DNA of 64,000 nucleotides from the NCBI GenBank assembly GCA_964020975.1, contig OZ026628.1:57986022-58050021 (forward strand), given 5' to 3'. Below, piece after piece: positions 25,188 to 35,205 of this stretch. The notes beneath the pieces are model-generated. The model saw nothing but the letters and a program-made list of their open reading frames with translations. It ran no database searches and was not told where the DNA came from. A program made the position numbers and the translations under genes. The stretch is from Hermodice carunculata (lineage: Eukaryota; Annelida; Polychaeta; Eunicida; Amphinomidae). Each line of letters starts with the position of its first letter. Positions within the stretch are counted from its first letter, which is position 1.

Positions 25188-25346
25188 CTTCCAGGTCGGT
25201 GCCTTCTTTTGTGTTAAATGACAGCAAGCCTTGAGAACTGGAGGTGCGTAGCAGTCTCTTAACGCGTAGCTTTACACTGTCCTGCAGTGACGGTACTGGA
25301 ATCACAATATCTGGATGTTTCCCTGTCTCCTCCATGATTTGTGCCA
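25188..25346 (-). CDS. AMPD2-like exon 2 (candidate cassette exon, N-terminal region)
   Basis: This is an open stretch of 159 nt (53 codons) on the minus strand. The acceptor is CTCAG at 25347 and the donor AAG/GTGTGT at 25187, with phase 1 on both sides, so inclusion or skipping keeps the frame. It encodes a hydrophilic, basic and Ser-rich segment including QIMEETGKHPDIVIPVPS and RVKRLLRTSSSQG, plausible for the variable, disordered N-terminus of AMPD2 proteins. No residue here is diagnostic. An ATG at 25335 could start a shorter isoform. An in-frame TGA lies 7 bases before the exon, so the acceptor position is tightly constrained. The polypyrimidine tract is weak, which lowers confidence. 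Confidence 0.55.
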
Positions 25347-25353
25347 CTGAGTT

Positions 25354-25634
25354 TCAGCTCATTGCAGGCACAGTCATGAATGGTGGTCGGTCCATCTGCT
25401 CAGGTGCTGTGACCTCTGGTAATTCTTTCACTCCAGCAGTAATGTTTAACCAATGTGGTCGCTCACTATAGGGGTGTGTTCTGGACTATCTTTAGCTTTC
25501 AACAGCTGATCACACGTGAAAACAGCTGGGTTTTTTCTTCCTTTAGGCATGCCACCTGTCTCCCCTTCTATCAAATGGACCAGTCTATTTGCAGAAGGGC
25601 AGTGATAATGGCTTGTACTGTATAGATGCAGCAA
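25354..25634 (-). other. coding-like stretch next to exon 2 (alternative N-terminus, 5' UTR or relic)
   Basis: Immediately upstream of exon 2 the minus strand stays coding-like. One frame (25634-25446) gives a 62-residue ORF containing GGMPKGRKNPAVFTCDQL. A second frame then runs through PHWLNITAGVKELPEVTAPE to a TGA at 25356-25354, in register with exon 2. The last 14 codons (ATG at 25395 to that TGA) form an upstream ORF seven bases before exon 2. This may be an alternative first exon or 5' UTR whose uORF controls the ATG at 25335, an N-terminal extension disrupted by one frame change and one stop, or chance. I do not recognise the protein sequence. Confidence 0.3.
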
Positions 25635-26231
25635 ATATGCTTATGTTTTCAATCAATTTAGAATGATTGGTATTTAACAGGTTTCCCCATCCCAACCTCC
25701 CTCCCCCATTTCAAAATGGAACAGCCCACGTATGCAAATGTTAACATAAACATCCTGCACATGCAGTGTGCTTGTCTCGTCTAGACAATGTTGTGTAACT
25801 GTGTATCTTATGCAAAAGTGTCAACTCAAATCAGGCAAGATACCAAGGTATTTTAAATAAAATAAAATAAAATTAAATGCATTGTGTCATTGACCAGTTG
25901 ATTAATTAATGAACTTCTGCTTTAACCCTTAGCAGATGCATGATGCCCAGATAAGATAAGATACAGAGCTTTGCTTCAGACTAAAGAAAGTCCATATTGA
26001 AAAGTACACAAATACACAGATAAAAAACAAGGTACTTGGTAAAATATATCCCAGGTTGGTGCACACTAGCAGCTATATAAATGTCTCTTAATTGCCTACT
26101 GACTAGCGTGTGGTTCACTACTTGTATGCAAAGATGGAGGCCTGTTCGTTCCTGTTCCTGAATTTATGAACTAACTATTTGCTTTTCTCTGCAGCTTACA
26201 AAAGGAAACTGTACACAATTCAGTGGAGAAA

Positions 26232-26482
26232 TTAACTCTTTCAGTGCCAATCATGTGTAAAGTTGATCTACTAAAGTCGAACTAGTCTGAATTATTATCA
26301 TTAGGATCTCAGATTCGTATTCCTTATAAATAGACCTTTCATTCAAGTACCAGCATGCCTCTAGTTCCAGAGAAAATATCCCAGGTCAACAACTTTTCTC
26401 GGCACACATTGGGCGCAATGCGTCCAATTTGCGCCAAGCAAAGCTGTTGGCTCATTCCAAAATTTGGCAATTAAAGAGTTAA
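26232..26482 (+). mobile_element. TTAA MITE, subfamily C
   Basis: TTAA lies at both ends, with TTAACTCTTTCAGTGCCAAT and GGCAATTAAAGAGTTAA. The hairpin at 26385-26451 is more worn than in other copies. Confidence 0.85.
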
Positions 26483-26881
26483 AAACTAAAGCACTCCATT
26501 CTGAACAAACATACTGCTTGCAGAGCAAGATCTTTGAAGCCCCATTATCCATCTAAAGGCATTATTGTGACACGCTTAAGTGGCCAGTTGCAAATCTTTG
26601 GCTTAACCTCTGGCTCAAGGCGGGATTTGATTCTCGAACTCAAGCTCGTGTAACTCCGGCATGAATCTGAGATAGAACTGGTTTTGCGTTCTACCCAACT
26701 CATCTGCAGAAGGTCAGTACAGATTACACAATCTGACCTTCAAGCCAGATTTGATTATTCTTTTTGTTGAAATTATCTCCCTGCCTGATATCTCACATTT
26801 ACTTCTGTCCCCATGTCATTGCTGAACAAAAAATAGAGCACGCCTGTTGTAGCTTTCTTAAGGCTGGTAATTTGATTTTAA

Positions 26882-27104
26882 ATCAACAGAGGTGATTTTC
26901 CAGGGACAAACTGGCATGAGTTGGAATCGTATCTCAGGCAGCTTACATCCATGGCTGCCAAAGAGATCTATCCGCTTTGAAAGAAAGAAATCATTTTGGA
27001 GTCAATTGAGGCTGACAATGAGACCACTGAAAGCAAAAAGAATCAGAAAAGATTTGATGCACGACATGCCGAGACTCAAGGAACACAAGGATGTGGATGT
27101 TTAG
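26882..27104 (+). pseudogene. coding-like fragment of unknown family
   Basis: After a plausible acceptor (AAATCAACAG) two frames look protein-like. One is a 70-codon open frame ending at 27104. The other reads GDFPGTNWHELESYLRQLTS, then MAAKEIYPL, a TGA and a long hydrophilic Glu/Lys-rich stretch. The second has the stronger amino-acid bias of a real protein. I do not recognise the family. It could be a decayed exon, a retrocopy piece or chance. It lies inside intron 1 on the opposite strand to the host gene. Confidence 0.25.
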
Positions 27105-27743
27105 CTTGATTCCTGGTATGTTTATTGAGTTTAAAAAAAAAAAAAGACGACTTTTCTGTTTCCAGAAAGTTCAGTATGGTTATTATTAGCTGATGACAAT
27201 ATTGGTATAGGAGTACAGCACCCAGCCTCAACTATACCAGGTAGACCACCAGGTGCATAGATCTAGAATTGGTCCTGAACCTTAGTCTACTTCATTGCGT
27301 AAAAATGTAACACTGCCATAAAACTTGGCAGTAATTGAAACACAGGAAGTACAGATACTGCAGAGGAAACATTTGACTGAACATTTTGAAGTCTTTCATC
27401 CCATGGCTCAAGTGTGTCCGTGACACCATGCTTGGTTTACAAACTGATAACGGCACAAAAATTCGTCATCGTCATATTTATGGCATGGATTAATACCGTC
27501 AGTCCTACAGCATTGCTGTTCTGCCTATTATAATTGTTGTTCTGCCCACTCAGTATCATTCTAAACATGTAATATGCTGTCGTACGGTGCCTCCATGGTG
27601 CCTTGCTACGCAAAAGAACACACATGCAACTATACTTGCCATGCAAACAAGACAAACTTGATTGTTAAATGCCCAATTTCCCAATCGCAAACTTCTTAAA
27701 TCTGGTCTCAGACCATGGTACAGCCGGGTACAGAGTGAATCCA

Positions 27744-27745
<2 letters not shown>

Positions 27746-27798
<53 letters not shown>
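27746..27798. repeat. (AT)n microsatellite
   Basis: About 25 AT units. The open frames across it are artefacts. Confidence 0.95.
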
Positions 27799-27802
<4 letters not shown>

Positions 27803-28418
27803 GAGAGACGGGGTGATATGCAAACACAGACTGAGCTCAAGCCCTGCTTGACACCAGATTCATTATTAATCCGAGCTCAATCTGGACATGTGCAACTGGC
27901 CGTAGGAACCTCTGAAACACTGTTAGCTTGTAGTTTACCCACAGCTGGGCTGTGTAGAAAGAAGTACAATACAATTTAAACAAACAGATTTTAACTTCAC
28001 CGCTGCAATATACATGAGTGTACATTTAAGCATGTCAAGTCTCATACAATTGAACAATGATATTGCTGGCCAATGTCTCCACTGTCAGAAAGTGCACAAG
28101 TGACAGTGTGACCAAGATACACTAAACACAGGACAAAGTTGAGTTTCACACCATCAAGTTTCACAACCAGGTTGATTGTAAAAAGTACATTCACGATAAA
28201 CAGCAACATATATACATGTACAGACTTTTAGCTACTACAAACAATGTCATTCTCAGCTGCAAAATGCTCGCAGACTGATAACAGTTTTTCCAAGCCTTTA
28301 ACAGATCTATGGAGATATGAGCAGCAGGTTATCTGAGTGCAGCTTAAGTTACATTGTATATTTACAAATGTCCTTCTATGTTGCAACGTTAACCCACCCC
28401 ATACTCTGTCAGCCACTA

Positions 28419-28598
28419 CAGGAGCAGTCCCTGTCAGGAGAGACCCCTGTCGTGAGAGACCACCCTCTGATGAGAGGCCGCTCATCCGATTCCCAAGTCC
28501 TATACTTTCCATGTTAATTTACCTGTCGTGAAAGACCACCTGTCTCATAAGACCACTTTTGTTGCTCTAGGAGTGGTTTCTGGTGACAGGGACCACTG
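28419..28598. mobile_element. TA-flanked foldback MITE, GAGAGACC type
   Basis: The left end is CAGGAGCAGTCCCTGTCAGG after TA and the right end CTGGTGACAGGGACCACTG before TA. Internal GTGAGAGACCACC words. 180 bp. Confidence 0.7.
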
Positions 28599-28771
28599 TA
28601 CCTCTTTTGAGAGACCGTCCCTACGGCATGTTAAAACGTGGTCTCTCAAAACAGGTGGTTTTTCATTAGAGGTACAACAACATGGAAAAGATAGCACAGT
28701 GTTCTGAGATAGCGGTCTTAAAAAGATATGCAGTCTCTCATTAGAGGGGTCTCTCAAGAGAGGTACCATTG
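28594..28771. mobile_element. second foldback MITE fused to the previous one
   Basis: The arms CACTGTACCTCTTTTGAGAG (left) and CTCTCAAGAGAGGTACCATTG (right) pair. The left arm overlaps the right end of the 28419-28598 element, so the two share terminal bases. Either it inserted into the end of the other, or the pair is one composite. Confidence 0.6.
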
Positions 28772-28842
28772 TAGTTGCATCATGTGGTCAAACAATCATG
28801 ATGCAAAAATATACTGTGGAAAAAAAGTTAAGCTCCCCCCCC

Positions 28843-29082
28843 CCAACCCTTTCCGCCTTGAATTAAGACTGAGTCAACAGCTTTCATCGGTATACGTTGG
28901 GCACTAAGTGCCCACCCCATGCCAAGGAAAGCTGTTGACCTGGGTCATGTTGTCTTGACAGGTCTCATCTTCCATTCTCAGTCAAATTGTTTTTCATAGC
29001 TGTTGAAATCAGTTGAAAACGCTCAAGCAGACGACATTTGACCATCAGCCGGTTTTGGCGGGTTTAAGGGGGAAAGGGTTAA
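28843..29082 (-). mobile_element. TTAA MITE, subfamily A
   Basis: The right end is GGGGGAAAGGGTTAA. The left end CCAACCCTTTCCGCCTTGAA has lost its TT beside a C run. The hairpin is at 28873-28939. The interior matches 6229-6464 (TCTCAGTCAAATTGTTTTTC, GCAGACGACATTTGACCA). Confidence 0.8.
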
Positions 29083-30037
29083 GGAGAGGGTGGGGCCTAA
29101 CCTTTTTTGTACAGTATATACATCATTGGATTATTCCTGCCATCTACATGCTTCTAACTTACATGTCCCAATAGGGGGATGTATTGATGATCCATAATTG
29201 GTAAATACCTTTCAAACAAAATGCATCTTTACAAGCAAACTGAAAATAATTCAAGCCACCAGGGGGCACATATGTATACAATGGGCACCATATTTGATAT
29301 TGCTGTAAACTCTAACCTGGGGCATAGGGTTAAGTAGCTTTTAGGCTAAATGCTAAGGGTTCCTGTTAGACCCAGTGCCAAGTGAAAACTACTTAACTTT
29401 GTATTTCAGGTTAAATGTAAATCCTCCATTTTTCTGTCTCAATTTCCCTGTGTTAATACCTTCTGACTCGTCTTCCTTTGTTATGTATCTGAGGAAGAAA
29501 CAGATCTCTCCAAATGTGATCAGAAATAGTATATCAGAGAAATATTTCAAAATTTCTTGTGCAATTCAACACTTCTTCAAACTACAAGTATATTATCAGC
29601 AGTTTTACACTACCCCATCCACTCTTACACCTCAATGGTTTATAAATCTAATGCAATTATGATTTTTGTGTGAGATGCAAGATGTATAAACAGCGCATAG
29701 GTCTCCACGTACAAAAGTTCACTTAGGGGAAAAAGTTAGACATGATCTTTACATTACAGGACTAAACACACCAAGATGAGTCAATATAATTTGACAGCTT
29801 CACATACAAAGAAAGAGGAGTCTGTGTGTTTGTATCAAGGTCAGGACATTGTAGATTTCAAGTGAAAATTGGGTCACTTGGGGCAAGCGTATCTGCACGA
29901 GAATTACTCTGTTCACATCATGGGGCAGATTATCCAAATAGATGTATAATGGTCCTGGCTACAACAATGAAACAGAGCCATTATCACCACTGCCATGTTA
30001 AAATTCATGACTAGTGTACAGTGAAAATTCTTTCATA

Positions 30038-30273
30038 TTAACCCTTATGTGCTAATCACTGCTATAGTTGCCTTCTCATTACCATTAAACATATAATGGT
30101 TAAAAGAGTCAAATTCCTCATGAAGATACCTTTCATTCAAATACCAGCAAGCCTTGTCTGAAGCAAAAAGTAGTCTTAGTCAACAGCTTTCCTTGGGACA
30201 CTTTGCCCAATGCATGCAAAGTGTCCCGAGGAAAGCTGTTGACTCAATCCTAAATCAGCACTTTAAGGGTTAA
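30038..30273 (+). mobile_element. TTAA MITE, subfamily D
   Basis: The ends are TTAACCCTTATGTGCTAATC and CAGCACTTTAAGGGTTAA. The hairpin at 30179-30243 has 28-base arms with one mismatch and a nine-base loop. Confidence 0.88.
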
Positions 30274-30463
30274 ATGGACCTGCCAAAGCAGTAATGGTCT
30301 GACCCAGAGCCATCAAGTTTGATGACAGAGTTCCAATTTGATGACACTCCATTCTGAGGACAGAGCATGTATACTACAGAGGGCACCAAAATTGTTTATC
30401 AATGCTTGTGGTCCGTGTTTAGGAGATGGACACTTGGTTACAATAACCACTTGATAAAAACAC

Positions 30464-30556
30464 ATGTATGTATGTATGTATGTATGTATGTATGTATGTA
30501 TGTATGTATGTATGTATAAAATGCACTAAGTTTTGTCCAGGGATAAATTTATAAAA

Positions 30557-30594
<38 letters not shown>
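30464..30594. repeat. (TGTA)n microsatellite and 36-bp A run
   Basis: About 13 TGTA units run to 30517. A pure A tract follows at 30559-30594. Confidence 0.95.
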
Positions 30595-30596
<2 letters not shown>

Positions 30597-31060
30597 CCAA
30601 TCTTCACAACAGATTACAAATCTTCCAAAAAGTCTACAAGTTTTGTTTGGTGATGAAAAAAGCTTTAAAAAATCACAAGGAGGCTTCAAAACTTGTGTCA
30701 AATTCCCCATTAAATCTTATTCTCACATTACAAGGCTTCTGACTTTTCATTTTTGTAGTAATCTTCCCTGAACATTTGAAAACTTGTGTTAAGTTTGTAA
30801 ACTTGCTTGATATTGCCTCAAGGAAGTTTTGTCCTCTGGGTAAGTTTACAAAACTTACATTTTCATGAGAGATTACAAATCTTCACAAAAAGTGCACAAG
30901 TTTTGTCTGGGTATAAAAATAAGTTTCAAAAACTCACAGGAGGTTTCAAAACTTGTTTTTAGTTTCCCATTAAATCTTAGTCTAAGATTACATGGCTTCT
31001 GACTTTTGAAAACTTGTGTTAAGTTCACAAACTAGCATGATCTTGTCTCAAGCAGTGGAT
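30525..31060 (+). repeat. two-unit local tandem repeat (~290-bp unit)
   Basis: AGTTTTGTC-TGGG, AGATTACAAATCTTCACAAA, TCACAGGAGG-TTCAAAACTT, CATTAAATCTTA-TCT and GGCTTCTGACTTTTGAAAAC recur in the same order in two units (from about 30535 and about 30835). Confidence 0.75.
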
Positions 31061-31299
31061 TTTTTACAGTGTGTATGTATGTACATGTGTACACACACAC
31101 TTTCGCATAAGAGGAATGAGAATTGTTACGGTGCATTTTGGCTAACCCAAGAACAAACTGGCATTCTAATATGCTCCACCCCAAAGATTTTAACAGTTGT
31201 CTGGCAGTTAAACCCAACTAAGAACTTGAATTTTGTTCAAGGAAAGCAATTTTAGCTGAAATTGCCAAATGGCAACCAATTCTCATCCCTGGCATAATA

Positions 31300-31475
31300 C
31301 ACAATGAAACCCCATTGTAACGACACTCGGATATCTGACATATTCAACATAATGACACAAATTTTCATGGGAAAAGGTTGATTTTCTTTATTATGTGACT
31401 TATTTATCTGACATATTCAGTTATCCGACATATTTCTTTGGGAACAAATGGAGTCATTATAAAGAGCTTTTGTTG
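31300..31475. mobile_element. TA-flanked GAAACC-type element
   Basis: The left end is CACAATGAAACCCCATTGTA after TA and the right end TTATAAAGAGCTTTTGTTG before TA. Internal GACATATTCA words. It is related to 19396-19572. Confidence 0.65.
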
Positions 31476-32139
31476 TATGATATACAGTACAATCTCCTTA
31501 TTAAGACATCTCTGTTGAGAGATCATTTTACTATCCAAAGCAAGCAATGGTAATAGTCTTGGATATATAAAGTACTTATACGACTAAGATCTAAGGTCCA
31601 AATCGCTCCCTGGAGACGATATGCAAGACGATACAGTGACCGGAGTACACACAGCAGAGAGATGGCAAAACCTTGCCTGGAAAAGTTCTCAACAATAAGA
31701 TCAAATGGAGAAGGACCAAGTGTGGTCAACTGTAAATGTTCTAAATTGCACAAGGAGCACTTAACATGTAAAAATGGCAGGAAATTTTATGAGCATTGCC
31801 AGGTGGGGGAGAATTTCCATTTTATGAGAAGTGGTAGACTGGTTTTAAAGGCACAGTTGAGAGTGGTAAATGAGGGCGAAGTGCTGGTCAGACAAATTGG
31901 CTTTAATAATCAGAAGCACGCACATGAAAAAAAAAGAAAAAGAAAACAGTTCCCAGGCAATGGTTGCACAGTTGCCAAAGTATTGAATTGAGATCAACTG
32001 GTGCACCAGTAACAAGAGACACCCAGCACCCAAAGTGGGTAACAAGACTCGATCAGACCTGTGGAAAATCACGGGTCAAGGGAAACATCAAGTCAGGTGA
32101 TATCCTGGCTCTCATTTTAATATACTTAATTTCTTTGAA

Positions 32140-32155
32140 GGGGGGGGGGGGGGGG
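32140..32155. repeat. G run
   Basis: Sixteen G. Similar runs occur near 39516-39532 and 54242-54258. Confidence 0.95.
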
Positions 32156-32360
32156 CGCAGATCCAACAAAATCAACTTTTGAAAACATTAATACATGTAC
32201 TTAATTCTAGTATTATTTGTTTGAACAAAACGGATCAAACAACCTGCAAGTGGAATTCTATTGTTATACAAAGTTTTAAATGTATCAGTTTAATTGCCCA
32301 CAAAAGCACGTAAAGGCCTTCTTTTTTTAACTTGTACCTAAAGAAAAGTGGAGATATGTA

Positions 32361-32538
32361 CAGTGGAACCTGTTTTGAGAGACCACTGTAATGAAAGACC
32401 ACTGCCTTTTAAGACCATATTTTGGAAGTCCCTTTCGCTATTTTTTGCACTTATTGCACCTCCATTGAGAGACCATCTGCCTTATGTGACCACTTTTTGG
32501 CCTGTCCTAAGGGTGGTCTCTCAAAACAGGTTTCACTG
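32361..32538. mobile_element. TA-flanked foldback MITE, CAGTGGAACC type
   Basis: CAGTGGAACCTGTTTTGAGA pairs with the right end TCTCAAAACAGGTTTCACTG. TA lies on both sides. 178 bp. Confidence 0.88.
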
Positions 32539-32570
32539 TACTCCAAAATGAGCATGTCAACAGGTTGATA

Positions 32571-32748
32571 CAGTGGTCCCCCTCTTATAAGGCCCCTCTC
32601 ACCAGAGGCCATCCCTCTTAAAAAGCCAGCATTCTTGTGCAGGAAGTATGGCATTTCCATTATATTCTCTCCCTCAAAAGAGGCCACCTCTCTTATGAGG
32701 CCATTTTTTTGGCTGCATTTGTGGTGGACATAAAGAGGGGGACCACTG
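32571..32748. mobile_element. TA-flanked foldback MITE, CAGTGGTCCCC type
   Basis: The left end is CAGTGGTCCCCCTCTTATAA and the right end AAAGAGGGGGACCACTG. TA lies on both sides. 178 bp. The 117-codon minus-strand frame over it is a by-product. Confidence 0.88.
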
Positions 32749-32817
32749 TATTCCTCTCCTCCAAAATGGTGACAATCAGTCTGCAGGGAGCTTTTACTAT
32801 ACATGTATTTATATATA

Positions 32818-32987
32818 CAGTGGAATATCCCTATTAAGACTACCCAAGGGACTGAAAAAATGTGGTCTTAATAGGGGAGGATCTTAATGCAGGATATAAT
32901 TTGATTATAAACAAAACCAGCTCTTAAATTGGTGGTCTTTAATATAAAAATGGGTCTCTTTATGAAGGTGGTCCTGAGATTCCACTG
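32818..32987. mobile_element. TA-flanked foldback MITE, CAGTGGAATATCC type
   Basis: The left end is CAGTGGAATATCCCTATTAA and the right end GTCCTGAGATTCCACTG, with GTGGTCTT words inside. TA lies on both sides. 170 bp. Confidence 0.8.
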
Positions 32988-33196
32988 TATATGCATATAT
33001 CAAAGGCGGCCCTCTAAAAGAACTTCTTGAATTTCCAGTTATACAGTAGACATGTTGTTTCTGAAAAGTTTATATTGTCTGTAATGGCTTGCATCATGTA
33101 GCAAAAAGCCTGTGTTTTGACTGTCACAGTGAAGTTAGCCACTCCTGCAACAACCCTGAAGACACTCCACAATGAACACATTGTCATTGTATACTA

Positions 33197-33620
33197 CGGC
33201 TGATGATTTTCCATTTTTGGTTCAAGGATTTTCCATTTTCCCCCTATTGTCATTAGGATGTTTTCCGTTTTTTTTTCCCAAAAGCCTTGTCGGTCGTCAG
33301 AGCAACCACGCTTGGGCTTCACGGCAGTCATCTTTCCTACTGAAACTCAAGTTCACACGAGAGTCTCGAGTTGCAGGATCAATGGCAGCGCCCTGGTAAA
33401 AGCATATTTGTAGAACGGAAATGGTTTAAAGCTTTAATTTTAGTATTTCAAAAGAGGAAATGTGCAGATTTTTCTACATTTTGTGTTGCTTTAATTGATT
33501 TGTTTCTTTTACTGGGAAATTTTTCCGATTTCCGTTAAATTCTGCGGGAAAATTACTTTTCTAATTTTTGTTACCGCAATTCCGCCAGATTTTCTGTGAA
33601 AACGGAAAATCATCAGCCCT
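33197..33620. mobile_element. hAT-like MITE, GGCTGATGATTTTCC ends
   Basis: The left end is GGCTGATGATTTTCCATTTT and the right end AAAACGGAAAATCATCAGCC. The interior is full of TTTTCCG/TTTCCGT words. A related element lies at 36536-36972. Confidence 0.65.
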
Positions 33621-33678
33621 ATTATACCAGTCTATGTCACATTTTTAAGTTGGAAAACTTTCTTCAGCAGGTCTTTCT

Positions 33679-33869
33679 TAGGGCCTGTATTTTTCCGTTT
33701 TTAACCGAAACAGAACGGAATAATGAATTTTTGTCACCTCTGAAACGGAATTGGCTGTTTTGCCTTAATGTGTTGTGCATACAAAGAGAACTACTGAAAC
33801 GGAATTTGGAAATTTCTGGCTGGTGAAACGGAATTTCTAGTTTTTTGAAACAGAAAAATACAGGCCCTA
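33679..33869. mobile_element. short element with TAGGGCCTGTATTTTTC ends and CTTTCT duplication
   Basis: The left end is TAGGGCCTGTATTTTTCCG and the right end the complement of TAGGGCCTGTATTTTTCTG. CTTTCT directly flanks both ends, as expected of a target duplication. Internal GAAACGGAATT repeats. Confidence 0.75.
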
Positions 33870-34069
33870 CTTTCTCACAGTCCTATTAACATGGCCCAAA
33901 TTTTCTGATGGTAAACCTCTAGATAGACGGTCTATTTTAGTATACAGGAGGCCATAATATATTTCAGTGCGGCCAGCCTAGAGCCACTCCAGAATGGTGA
34001 CAAATCACTGATATCCTAGTCACATTTACAAGTTAGAAAATTCAAAAAAAAAAGTATAGACCCATATCT

Positions 34070-34320
34070 TTTACATGGATTGCGAAGCAGGCCAAGCCTA
34101 TATTAATCACTCTCCATGACACAGATGGTGGCATATACTTTCCTACCAACATGTTTGGTGGAGGAACCCGAAGGACCCGGAGAAAACCATCGTGTACAGC
34201 CAGAGTGGTAGGAGCTCTTTCCACATGCTTCCCCGGCTGTGAATTGAACCTGGGCCGCAGAGGTGAAAGGCGAGCATGTTGCAGCTCTGCCACCTGTGCA
34301 CCCAAGTGGAGTTTTTAAAA
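34070..34320 (-). mobile_element. tRNA-derived SINE
   Basis: On the minus strand GTGGCAGAGCTGCAACATGC (A-box-like) and AGGTTCAATTCACAGCC (B-box-like) are spaced as in a tRNA gene. They are followed by AAGAGCTCC and GGTTTTCTCCGGGTCCTTCG-type sequence, which I recognise as a widespread invertebrate SINE body. The 3' end is unclear, near 34070. It is the only tRNA-like sequence seen. Confidence 0.72.
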
Positions 34321-34429
34321 TGTCCTGAAGTGCAACTTTGATCTATAAGCCCAGTTCTCTTTGCCAATGATCATGTGGATGTCCAAACTTCACCTTACCA
34401 TTCCAAAATCACCTCTCCAAACTAAATAG

Positions 34430-35060
34430 GTCTGGTGATCTTACAAATATAGGGTCGTTACTCATCTTACATAATATATTAGCACTGGACATGATCTACA
34501 TATTCTATAAATTTGGCATGTCTAATTCAATTATTTTTCGAGATATGGAATTTTGTATCTTTGAAGACATTTTAACTAATAATTTCCGTCAATTACAGGT
34601 GGCGTCACTAATATCATAAACAACCGAGATTTTGACCAATTCAACAATCCCACAAAATTTCATGAAGATCCATCATAAATCAAGGATGCTGGACAGGTCA
34701 CAAAATTTTCACATTTTGACCAGTATATTACATAATACTATAGGCAGCGCCACCAATATTGATATCAACAAAGATTTTCATATACTTCATAAGTTCTAAA
34801 AGCTATATGGGCCTACCACAAAAACTGTGGGGTGCAGAGCATTCACAAGAGGACCCCTATATTCAAACTGGCCATTTGACCTTGACCTTCAACTCGGATT
34901 AAAAATTTGTCTGTGTTCAAAATGTGCGTCCTACATCCAGCTTTCCATACATAGTCTGTTTGTTCTAATTCAGTAATTGCTTTTCAAGTTATTAAACAAA
35001 AACAATAAACTTGGACAAGTGCCAAAAACCATCATTACTGGGTCACAGGGACCCTAAAAG
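34430..35060 (+). repeat. dispersed repeat, long copy 1 (TGACCTTGACCTT family)
   Basis: It aligns by eye over most of its length with 42232-43020: AATTTGGCATGTCTAATTC, GGTGGCGTCACTAATATCAT, CCATTTGACCTTGACCTTCA, ACATCCAGCTTTCCATA, AACAATAAACTTGGA and TTACTGGGTCACAGGGACC all occur in the same order. Confidence 0.8.
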
Positions 35061-35064
35061 TAAG

Positions 35065-35205
35065 CAGCTGCATCGCTTTTTGTGGTCATTAGGCTCAGCC
35101 ACAGGAGTCCATTTCTTTGTAAAATTTACCTGTGGTGACATGTCACCTGCTGCATATGGCTACTTTTCTTGCCAGAAGGCTGGCTACATACAGCAGGTAC
35201 CACTG
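35065..35205. mobile_element. partial MITE of the 1725-type
   Basis: The right end is ACATACAGCAGGTACCACTG before TA. The left end is degraded. Confidence 0.55.

Noticed and set aside
25354-25356. TGA between coding-like DNA and exon 2 read as selenocysteine
   Set aside because: AMP deaminases are not known selenoproteins and no SECIS-like element was seen; a splice acceptor right after the TGA explains it better.
26590-26715. Possible second tRNA-derived SINE (GAGTTCGAGAATC on the minus strand)
   Set aside because: The B-box-like word has an extra base and no A box lies at the right distance.
6229-30273. Recurring hairpin repeats as a CRISPR-like array or as tRNA/ncRNA genes
   Set aside because: The copies are kilobases apart inside TTAA-flanked elements, with no spacers of constant length and no tRNA fold.
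31662-31991. 109-codon plus-strand frame with clustered Cys (NCKCSKLHKEHLTCKNG)
   Set aside because: It looked like a possible Cys-rich or transposase-derived domain, but spacing fits no family I can name and no splice or promoter context is visible; not strong enough to call.
32451-32804. 117-codon minus-strand frame
   Set aside because: It spans two foldback MITEs; similar frames appear over other MITEs at 6949-7218 and 28228-28769.
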